64,000 bases of DNA from Castor canadensis (lineage: Eukaryota; Chordata; Mammalia; Rodentia; Castoridae). Positions 54,638 through 64,000 of the stretch are shown here, piece after piece. The notes below the pieces were generated by a model. The model ran no database searches and was not told where the DNA came from. It worked only from the letters and a program-made list of their open reading frames with translations. The stretch spans positions 34,240,001-34,304,000 of the forward strand of contig NC_133400.1 in NCBI RefSeq assembly GCF_047511655.1. The letters run 5' to 3'. Both the position numbers and the translations under genes were made by a program. Position 1 is the first letter of the stretch; every line of letters starts with the position of its first letter.

Positions 54638-57265
54638 CATGGCACAAATTTCCCCAATGGAAAGTGACATGCTTCTAGAGATCTGGGGACTTGAAACGGA
54701 TGGTACTAAAAGTAGTTCTGAGCAGGCCACTCCTCTCCTCTCTCTCGCCATCATCACCCACAATGAAATGAAGGGACATGTTTGGAAAACCCAAGCCTCC
54801 ATCCACTTCTTTTCCTTAGTCCATCCTTACCCTGTTCCCAGACCTCAGTAGCTCACCCTGGGAGGAAGCAAAGTGAGGGGGATCAACAGTGACTTCCAGT
54901 GTGGCCTTACATCTACGTTCTCAATAAAGCTGGTGGGACTCAGACGTCACAGGCTGGCTGTGTGGGAGAGAATTTCAGCCTTAAGACTGTTTTGCTTGAC
55001 CCACACAGTAAGGAGGAGGAAGGAGAAGAGGAAAAGGACTGGGAGAGAGTTTTTTAATCCTTTAGACAAAGCAAGCACTCTCACTCTCTCCAGTTTACCA
55101 CACCCCTCACCATTCCCTATTCTCCCCCATGGACTACTTCTCCCTTTAGCATTAACTACTTGTTCCTGAAGACATTTGATTTGCCATCTTTGGACTGGAG
55201 CAACTTCATGTCCTTTCATGGCATCTGGTGCCACTGAGGGCTCTGCTTCAGGAGGGCTTTCTTCCCACCACCAGCAATGGCCAGATACCTCCCTCAGCCC
55301 TCCTGTCACATGCTCATTGAATCAGAGTCAGGGCCTGACTTCATCCAAGAGATCATCAGCTAAGCCAAGCCTGACAAACAGGCTTTATCTCAATTACCAT
55401 CTCCCTTCTCCTAGAGGTTGGTAATAGCTGCCCAGAACTGTGTTGGCCCAATCCTGAAACTGTATGTTCAAGTTCACAGGCAAGAGAGATGCCTGCCAGG
55501 GGTTGAGGTGGGAGCAGAGTGTCATAGTGCTATTTATTATTTGCAGTCTCTCATCTACCAGGCTCTCACTTTACAGAAAGGAGATGAAGGCCCAAAGGAG
55601 GAAAATAACTGCCCCTGTCATCCAGGAGGTGGACTGAGACCCTGAGTCTCCTGGTTGCAAGTCAGGTTCTTTCACCACCTCTGTTCAAATGGCTTCTCCA
55701 GCTGAAGTGCCCATTCTCTCTACCTTCCAAATCCTCACTTTGTGTGGCGCTCAGCCAAAGTCCAACCTCCTCCAGAGGTCTTTGCAGGTGGCTCCAGTCC
55801 TCACTGGTCACCTCCACCCTCCCTCAGTCTATTCCACCCAGCCTTGACCCGAGTTCAGGCAAACTAGTGGTTAAGGTACTGAGCAGGTAACTAGCAGAGG
55901 ATGAGAAAGGTGCCAGCCTTGCCTCTCATAAGGTTACACAATCACCTTATTTACAGTTATGGTAAGGGCAGGAGAATAGCTTTGAGCACACATGAAGGGT
56001 GGTGGGGTACCCAGGGAAGGCCTATTTAAGGAAGGCACCTTTAAGATGAGATAGGGTGAGGCAGAGCACTCCAGACAAAGGAAAAGGAAAGTGCATGACA
56101 TATTGAAGGGACTGGAAAAGGCAGAGCACAGAGTGTGACACTGCACTGGGGCAAGGCTGGTCCCCATCCCTAGAACAGAGGAGCTCCATTGAAGGGTTTT
56201 AGCCAGGTAGTAAAGTAAGCTGTGTTGCATAGTTATCATATTGTGTACAGCAGGAAACTAGCAAAAAGCCACTGAATTAAAAGGAGCTCTCTTCCAGAGC
56301 CCATGACATAGAGTCACACATAGTCAAAACTGAAAGAAACCTTTGCAGCAGTGCTGGCTGAGGTTATGGAATAGACCCTGCTCTATGCTTCCTACTGGCT
56401 ATCATAGGTGGCCTCCTCCTTCCAGCCTCACCAAATTCCACGTTTATTTCCTATCTTACTGCCTACTCTACGTGGGCACCCTGACATTCCCCACCCACAC
56501 TGCAATCCTTCTGCCTTCTCCACTGCCATAAATGGTAACTTCCAGTTGTTCATCCAGCCTCTTATGGTTCTAGTCATTTCCCCACCAATCCAGTGAACAT
56601 GGACATTTGGAAGGAGCTCTGAGCCAAGGGACTACCTGGATCAGGTGTCCCCACAGGCAAGGGTAGGATACCTGTGCTTTCTACAGAGAATCCCAGTGTA
56701 GTGCTTCAGTTAATAGATGAGGAATTGAGAGCTCTCCATCCCAGAGATGCCCTTTTCTCTCAGGGAAGAGGAGCCCCAGGTATACCCAGACAATCTATCT
56801 GGGGCTTTTACACTGATCACCTAATACGTCTTTTTGATGAGATTAAAGGGATTGCCTTAATCATCTTTAAACTAATCCAGCCAAACTATAAACACTTGGT
56901 CTCCTGTTTGAGCCATTTACTCTTGTCAGAGATGAATGACTTGTGTGTGTGTGTAAAAACAAGCAGTGAGGAACAGGGCTGAATGCTCATCATGGAGGCC
57001 TTTGTGCTACATCTGTGATCCTATTTGAGGAAGGTGATACCTTGAGAATGGTCCCCTGTCCAGCACAAGCTTCCTCCCTGGGAAGGAGGCACTGCCAGGG
57101 TTGGGGAAGGTGATTTGTTCTTATAATCTGCTCCAGCTTTGACTTTCTGCACCTTTATGTAGAGTGCATTCCTTACTTAAATTACCAAATAGTCAGAGTG
57201 CCCACTCTGTGCTAGACATCTTTCTAAACTGAGGCCAATGCCATGAGCACAGCAAGTATTTTAAT
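54240..57265. other. intergenic region upstream of CYLD, no gene recognised
   Basis: Contains a (GT)n microsatellite at about 54594-54634, a possible diverged MIR near 55540-55690 and old repeat-like sequence near 55990-56240. Several short open frames lack any recognisable protein. Confidence 0.45.
54594..54634. repeat. (GT)n microsatellite
   Basis: About 20 uninterrupted GT units, upstream of the CpG island. Confidence 0.95.
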
Positions 57266-57267
57266 CA

Positions 57268-57632
57268 GCTGACTTTTGCTGGGACAAAATACCTGAGAAA
57301 GTCAACTTATAGGATGGGAAGTTTTATTTTGACTCAGTTTCAGAGGTTTCAGCCTACATTCACCTGGCCCTGTTGTTTTGGGTCTGTGGTGCCACAGTGT
57401 GTTATGGTAAGGAGCACATGACAAAGACATTGCTCACCTCATTTCAGCCCAGAATCAAATAAGAGAGGTAGGAGGAGCCAGAATCTCAATAGCCCCTTCT
57501 AGGACACGCCCCCAATAACCAGAAGACCTCCCACTAGGCCTCAACTCTTAAAGGTTCCACCACCTCCCAACTGCCTATAACGCATGGGCCTTTAGCAGGG
57601 TGAGAGGACATTCAAGACCCAAACTCTAACAA
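57268..57632 (-). mobile_element. MaLR-type solo LTR
   Basis: The plus strand starts GCTGACTTTTGCTGGGACAA and ends AAGACCCAAACTCTAACAAG, the complement of a MaLR LTR. GGACACGCCCCCAATAACCA in the middle is family-typical. Confidence 0.75.
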
Positions 57633-59640
57633 GAAGGGAAAAACAGAAGTACATCAGGCAGCACACACCAAGAAGACACTATTAAGCAGGGTAGAGAAGA
57701 AAAGAATGCTTGAAGATAGGCAGGCTGTTCAGGGAAGGGCTCCCTCAATGAACAAAAAAAGACCTGAAGGAAACGAGGACCCAAACCTCATCTTTGTCTT
57801 TGTCCCTCTTATGGAGGGAAAGAGCATCTCCATAAGACGAATTGCGCAAGTGTGGAGGTCCAGAAGCAGCAAAGAGCGTGGCATGATCAAGGGGCAGCAA
57901 AGAAGCCAGTATGGCTGGAGCACAGAGAACAGAATTGTGGGCGGCAAGGGTAAGGCCAGAGAGGACGCAGGGTGGTCCAAGCCATCATGAGACCTTGAGT
58001 TTTTCTGTACGATACAGGAATTCCTGAAGGGTTTAGATCAAAACAGTGGCTGATCTGACTTGTGTTCTAATCGTCTTACTCTGTAGGTCAAGGGCAGAGG
58101 CAGGGAGACTGCTGCAGAGTGGGTTCTAAAGGGGTCCCTTGTTTCCTGGAGGTGGGAGAGGGGCAGGTGAGAAGCAAGGTATAAGGGGCCCTGGAACAGA
58201 TGTCAAGAAAGAAGTTCCAAATATTATTTTTAAAAAGGATGCAGTGCTCCTGAAAGGAAGGATTTTTCAGGATGAGTGATAGGGGAAAAGTTGAGGCTTA
58301 GAGGACTGGATCGGTCGCTTGTCCAGAAAGTAAAGATAAGTTGGAATTAAATTTAGAATAAAACAGAAAGATATCTCAGGGAAGCACAAGTCAAAGATCT
58401 TGGATTTCCAGTCTACAAAGCTGTAGTCTCTTTGTAACTCTCCAAGGGGAAATGGTGCAGGTCAGTCCCCTGTCCATATGACCTGGCTGTTCACCTGTAA
58501 CGCCTACCCAGGGCCCAAGGCTGTGCGCTCCCTCATGCAAGGACATAGCCAAGGTGGTGCCCAATTCTGTGTGCTTCCCCCATGGGCTATGCCAATCACT
58601 GAGCAGGGAGAGAGGCTTGAAGAGGTACTGGTACAATACCTGAATGACGTTCTGGTCTCAACCCAGCCCACTTGAGATATGAGTCCAGCACTCACATTTC
58701 TGTGAGGTGTATTCATTTCAGCACCCTATTTCAGGACTATGGAGGTTGCTAGAGTGGGGTGATGGAAACACTCAAATTGACATTTTTTTTCTTTCAGATG
58801 ATGATGACTAACATAATTAAAACCCAAGGCTATTTGAAAATTCTCTGGCTTTAATACCTTGTTGTTCTGTACATATGAATTATGCATTCTTTACCACAAA
58901 TCTGGGATCTGTCTGCTCCTGGATAAGCCACAATGAGCACATACTACCTCTTAGGTAACTTCCCTGACAGAGAACCTAAGATGAAGAATTCTATTTCACT
59001 ATCACCTACACAAGCCCAGAAGTTCCTTCAGCAGTGTCTGCTGAACTTTTGAACGTTATGAAATTTCTCCTACTCTAAACTCTGACAGTAATGACATGCC
59101 AAGATCTTGATGCTGTCCTTACCGGCCCTTGTAAATTCTTTTTTCTTCATAATCTATTCCTGGGTTCTGTCATACAGGTCCAAAGACCTCACCACCACCA
59201 CCACCATTTTGATGTGAGGATGCCCACATCATTCTCTCTAGTGGTGACTTCCATGGGCTCCAGATGCATGTCATAACTTTATGTCTCCACTTTACTTCAT
59301 ATAGATGTCTCAGACTTAACAAGCCAAGACACAAGTCCTTCCCTCTTCTAAGCTCATTTCCTACCCATCATCCCCAGTCCCCAGGTAGATTCAGAAATCT
59401 GGAAGTCATCCAGGATTCTTCCTTTCCCTTGGCTGTCTCATGCACCCCACCTGTAAGCCCTTGGGAATCTGTCTCCGGAAATTTTCACCACCTCCACCAC
59501 CCACCTCAAGGCTGGCCCACTGCCTCCCACCTGCAAGGGCTCTTAGGCAGCCCCCTCATATCCACTTCCCCCATCCCCAACTTGTGCATTCCATCCCCAT
59601 CTCTACCTGAGAGCAAAGAAGATCTTTGTTGAGTATAAAT
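57633..59640. other. intergenic, old repeats only
   Basis: About 57700-58080 reads like a diverged ancient interspersed repeat whose family I cannot name. A (CAC)n stretch lies near 59190. No exon recognised. Confidence 0.4.
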
Positions 59641-59990
59641 GGGGTCTCATCTCCCCTACTTAGAACACTCCAGTGGCTTGCCACTATTCTAAGATCAAAG
59701 CCAAATTCTTGACCATGTGCATCTAGGTCCCTCAAGAAATGGCCCCACCTACCCTCTGCAGATCCATTTTCTTAGCTCACCACATGCATGCTGTATTTTT
59801 CAGCTTGTCATGCTGCAGTCCTTAGTTCCTGCCTCTTCCTTGCCTTCAAAGGCAGGAGTGTGGCATCTGCTTCAATGGTTACAGGGCTGTCTTCTGTGTC
59901 AATTCTCCCTCTGCCTCTCTCTTATAAGGACACTTGTGATTGCATTTAAGGCTACCTTATAATCCAGAATCATCTCCGCATCTCAAGACT
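59640..59990 (+). mobile_element. LINE-2 3' fragment
   Basis: CACTCCAGTGGCTTGCCACT, then TGACCATGTGCATCTAGGTC and ATGGCCCCACCTACCCTCTG, match the L2 3' region. Confidence 0.65.
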
Positions 59991-59999
59991 CTTAACTAG

Positions 60000-60088
60000 G
60001 GCTGGTGGAGTAGCTCAAGTGGTAGAGCGCCTGCCTAGCAAGCATGAAGCCCTGAGTTCAAACTCCAGTACCACCAAAAAAAAATTTT
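60000..60088 (+). repeat. ID-like SINE, well preserved
   Basis: GGGCTGGTGGAGTAGCTCAA, then GTAGAGCGCCTGCCTAGCAA, with intact A- and B-box-like parts and a poly-A tail. Close to what looks like the family consensus in this genome. Confidence 0.9.
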
Positions 60089-60411
60089 TTTTAACTAAAT
60101 TTCATCTGCAAAGTCCCTTCACCATGTAAGGCAGCATTCACAGTCCCAGGAATTAGAACATGGATGTGTTCAGGAACCATCACTCAGCCTGCCAGACACA
60201 CCACACTCTTTTCCACAATGGAGTCTTTGGATAGCCGGTTCCTGTGACAGGAATGCTCTCTCTCCCTGATCATTTATGGCATGATCAGCCCCTTCCCATT
60301 CTTGGGAACAGAGCTGACCTGGCACCTCCTCAGAGAACCCATCTTGCACCAGTCCTTCAATGGTCTGAGAACATCCTCTCTACCTTGCACTTTTGTGCAT
60401 TTCCATATTAG

Positions 60412-60490
60412 TAAAGTTTCATTTTCTGATACAAACAACTTACAAAGAGGAAAGGTTTATTTTGCCTCATGGTTTCATTTGACCCTGTTG
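60412..60490 (-). mobile_element. MaLR LTR, one end of an interrupted copy
   Basis: AACAACTTACAAAGAGGAAA and GGTTTATTTTGCCTCATGGT match the corresponding part of the MaLR at 57.3 kb. The matching remainder resumes at about 61560. Confidence 0.55.
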
Positions 60491-60649
60491 ATTTTGAAAC
60501 AGATGATAAGGACTCACCTCTTCCTGTGACAGTGGGTCAGAAGTTAAGTGCTGTCAGACCACTGCTAAGTACTGTTAAAGTACTGTTACTGTTAAATCTC
60601 TGTTGTAGTTACCCTTTAGCAAATTTTGGGTTTTTTTTTTTTCTACTCT

Positions 60650-61085
60650 AAATGTCCTGAGATGCTGGGGTCTACGGAAACTTAACTCCCTGACACTTGC
60701 TAGACCCTTCTCTGGGGCCCTGGTTCCCCTGAGCAAAGGACTGCCAACCAGGCAGCCGGATTTCCTTCATGCCAATACCCAAAGCACAACTGTAGCTCAA
60801 GAAGGGACTGCCCCAGTAAGCAACAGAAGACCAGCTGCCATAACCTTCACTCCTGATTTGGCCCGAGGTTGCAGCACTTCCATACATCAGAAGACCTGTG
60901 ATTGGTGCAAACACAAATCCTTCATTTGTATAATGGACTGTACCATGACTGGTACAAACATGGCAGACTGATATGACTGGTGCAGACACCCTTGTCCCAA
61001 CCCCAGGCTATATAAGCAATCTGCTCAACTCACTCTGTGAATAACTGAGTGACACTCTCCTTTCTGTCAACCTGATGTTACAAGA
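60650..61085 (+). mobile_element. possible LTR-like insertion
   Basis: A non-SINE block with a TATA-like element (GGCTATATAAGCAATCTGCT near 61008) followed by a short GC-balanced stretch, lying inside a split MaLR LTR. Consistent with a rodent endogenous retrovirus solo LTR, but I could not match a family. Ends approximate. Confidence 0.3.
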
Positions 61086-61559
61086 AAAAAAAAGGCTTTC
61101 TCTCCAGTGGTCTTGCCCACCTTTGCTGAGCTGGTAATGTGAAGAGAGAGAAGAAGCAGAGATGACAGGGAGGAAATTGCCAACAGCAGGGCAGTAGTAA
61201 GGACAGCAAGCTGAGCAGCTGGGGCAAGCAGAGAATATCAGTGGGGAATGGAAAAGGTAAGACTGGTGGCTGGTCAGGATCAGCTGGCAGAGAGATTCTT
61301 CCCACCACTTAGGGCCCTGGAACCCTGTGCCACTGCCTAAGCTGTCAGGAGCTTCAAGCCTGAATCCCAAGGCCCAAATCCCATGCAATACCCTAGCTGT
61401 CAAAGGCCCAGTGTTGACTGCTGCTGCCCTCTGTCATCCACTCTACTGCTTGCAAATTTCCAAAAGGGCCAGAGCCTCTCCTCATCTACACGCTATTTCT
61501 ATCTGGGTAGGGCAAAGGGACCCCAGCTGGCTGGTTTGTGACACTTTGGGCCTATAAAC

Positions 61560-61806
61560 AGCACAGCACATTATGGCAGGAGTGTGTGGCAACAGAAGTT
61601 GCTCACCTCATGGCAGCCTGGAAGAAAAAGAGGAAGGGGCCAGGGTCTCAATATCCCCTTCAACAGCAGACCCCCAATGACCTAACTTCTTTCCACTAGG
61701 CCCCGCCTCCTAAAGGTTCTGCCACCTCCTAAGAGCACCACAGGCTGGTCACCAAGCCTTCAACACATAGGACTTTGAGGAACATTTCAAATCCAGACTG
61801 TAACAA
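61560..61806 (-). mobile_element. MaLR LTR, other end of an interrupted copy
   Basis: GCACATTATGGCAGGAGTGT through TTTCAAATCCAGACTGTAAC parallels the second half of the 57.3-57.6 kb LTR in the same orientation. Confidence 0.7.
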
Positions 61807-64000
61807 TTTCCTTCCTAGCACTTATGGTAATGAACCTTATTACATATGTGTATTTTTAGTGTACTTATTTTCTGCCTGCTTTTCCCTCTATCATGACCTA
61901 GGTGCCTTGAGGACAGAGGCCATGTCTGTTTTTATCATCCACTGATTGTCCTAACATGACTGCTTAATAAGTCATTGCTGAAGATGAATTCATCACTGTT
62001 CAACGGTCTGCTGTGTTCCCTCTTCAGAGAAAGCAGATCTAGCTCTACCTTCTTCCTGATCACTTACACCAGAAACAACAGTCCAATGAGGCAGACCTCA
62101 GTAACAAAGAGGCCATAGACACACTCGAATGCAGCAGTCTAGGGAGATGTCACAGCATTTATCAAGCAAGACACACACAAGGCCTTTTAAGGAAGCAGTA
62201 CTCCACAGTGGCGAGCAGCCACCTGAGCCCTTGCTCATTAAATGAGCTAGGAATGATTTCAGCAAGGCCTGGCAGGAGGCTGCCGGCAGAGGAAAACTGC
62301 AGGAAGACCTTCTCCATCTTTCTCCTGGTAAAGACTCCTAGAGCCATCTGCAGAGAACTGAGGGAGGCCCAGAGACCTTTTCACATTTGTCACGGCTTTT
62401 CAGCTTGTGCACCACAGATTTTAGTGCAGCCTAAAACTTCACACTGGTTAGACCCTTCTACGCTGAAGCCAAATGTGTTTTGATTGCCAGCCTATTTCTA
62501 AGAATTGCTTTTGCCTTAAGCAATAAATTATCTGGTTGAAAACCTGATTTTCCCCCTTCAAGTAGAAAATTGTGCTTTAAAATTTGACAAGGTTTCGGAA
62601 CATTTAAAAATGTTTGATCGCAATGAAGACAGCTGTAACTGTACAATTCTCCTCTGTGATTATTTACAGCATAAAGTTCAAGGCCAGTTTCCTATAAACG
62701 TATCAACTCAAAATAATAAAACAATGTAGTTTACAAAAATATTAACCAGTTTTCAAAGATAACAATGTTTAAAATAATAACATGTGCACAGCATCTGACA
62801 GTTCATAAAGGGTTTGACCTACATCATTTTGGAAAGTCCAGAAAGACATTTGCTTAGAAGGAAGGGCCTGGTTTTGCCTCCCGTAAACTTCCAATTCCCA
62901 ATCCTAAAGCATTCTGTCAAAAATAAAGCAGAACTGTCTCTTATGACACATTTCAGAAGTCCATTGTCAAAGTTCAGTTCATAGGTGTCAACTGGAAGCC
63001 TAAAGGAGCCTTTTGAAATTCTGGCCCAGATTAATTTTTAAAAGCTGCATTTGGACAAGCTGCTACCTCCAAAGGCTTCACTGAAGAGTAACTGATTTCA
63101 CTGGAAATAAAAGTCCATGTGTTACTTCAGCTGGAGCACAGTCATATTTTTCTTGCAAATCTAGAATGTCCTGGGGACAAAAGGCTGCCATGTGTCTCCT
63201 TCCAAAAATGTCTTAAGCATGAGAAAGGAAAGCAGGGTAAGTTGTGACCCTGGGTTCCAAGGCTGGGTTGCTCTCATATCTCACAAAGGATGAGTGGAGG
63301 AACCAGAGAGGGAATGGCCATGGTAGATGACCTCTGAGTGGAGATGTGGCTGAGAGCTGCTTCCCAAATACGCCTTCTCATGACAAGAGCAGGGGCATCT
63401 TTCATGTGGGTCCAGGTCTCTACACCAACAAGCACTCCGTTGACATCCATGGGCCCCACTCACTGCTGTCAGAATGCTAAGGGATTGGCTGAGGCCAGCC
63501 CATGCTGGCAGAGGGGCTGCCCCTCTAGTGTATCCCATCCATGGAGTCTGGAAGAACCTGATGGCAGAAGCAGGCTTGAGAAAAGTTGATTCTGGAGGGC
63601 ACTGGGGCACCGTCCTCTGCCACAGTAAGGTGACCTGCAGGATTCCCAGAAAACGAATTCACCTCTGGGCAGGATAAGGCTGCTCCAAGACATCGTCTGG
63701 CTTCTAGAGTCCAAACCTATGGCTCACTCACAAACAGAGATGCACATCAGCCAGAGACATCAAAGCAAGAGTCTGGTGTCCCTGTGGCTGAGAAACTCAG
63801 TTTCCGCTGGAGAGAAAGTGTTCCCTCGGAGCCTGCAGGGACAAAGGGAAGAGAAGCTGAGAGGACAAAATTAGAGGAGGGCTTTCAAAGGGAAGCTGCA
63901 CTCTTCAAACCCATGCCTGGGGGAGGGGGCCAGCCCTCAGGTCCAGTCGCAGGCTGGGGGAAGGAAGCTGTACTGCTTTTACTCTTTGTCCCCCCACCCC
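61807..64000. other. intergenic or possible NOD2 3' flank, no coding exon visible
   Basis: Repeat-poor sequence, especially 62150-63300, of moderate GC. In other mammals NOD2 lies upstream of CYLD in the same orientation, so minus-strand 3' UTR of NOD2 is expected near here. I found no NOD2 leucine-rich-repeat codons on the minus strand and no clear minus-strand poly(A) signal, so the assignment is positional only. Confidence 0.3.

Noticed and set aside
60000..60088. Possible tRNA gene
   Set aside because: It has A- and B-box-like motifs but no cloverleaf, and continues into a poly-A tail; a tRNA-derived SINE.
61008..61030. TATA box of a separate gene promoter
   Set aside because: Lies inside repeat-like DNA with no downstream exon structure; better explained as part of an LTR-like element.

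Overview
The window is vertebrate, specifically mammalian, nuclear DNA: introns with GT-AG borders, one CpG-island promoter, and a high density of SINE, LINE-1, L2, MIR, MaLR and MER20-like repeats. The SINEs (tRNA-derived ID-type elements, plus composites of a 7SL/B1-like half joined to an ID-like half) point to a rodent. The composite type and lack of mouse-style B2 elements suggest a non-murid lineage, such as a beaver- or squirrel-grade rodent; the species is an inference.

The only protein-coding gene I can support is CYLD, the K63/M1-linkage deubiquitinase and tumour suppressor, on the minus strand. I assembled 16 coding exons by hand from 46716 (ATG) down to 2428 (TAA). Every junction has an AG acceptor and GT donor, phases agree throughout, and the summed length is 2862 nt, or 953 residues plus stop. 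This equals the human isoform that lacks the 3-residue micro-exon (human full length 956). Catalytic Cys598, His868 and Asp886, three CAP-Gly domains, the zinc-binding B-box, the TRAF2 motif and the serine cluster phosphorylated by IKK are all present. A 9-nt match to the missing micro-exon lies in the 15-kb intron at 28175-28183, with an AG acceptor but a GC donor.

Layout: 1-2427 is 3' UTR and downstream DNA; 2428-46716 is the CYLD coding span with repeat-rich introns; 46717-46838 is 5' UTR of the first coding exon, with a 35-codon upstream ORF; 49406-49489 is a candidate noncoding exon; 52.85-53.96 kb is the CpG island with GC boxes, CCAAT boxes, a full CRE palindrome and a perfect kappaB site; 54-64 kb is intergenic sequence upstream of CYLD, with MIR, L2, MaLR LTRs and one SINE. 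In other mammals NOD2 lies upstream of CYLD in the same orientation. The right edge may approach its 3' end, but no NOD2 coding sequence is visible.

I found no mobile or defence system beyond ordinary retroelements. The most useful leads are regulatory or structural: the micro-exon, the upstream ORF, the kappaB and CRE sites, a SINE abutting a splice donor, nested retroelements, and an ID element with a perfect inverted-repeat insertion.
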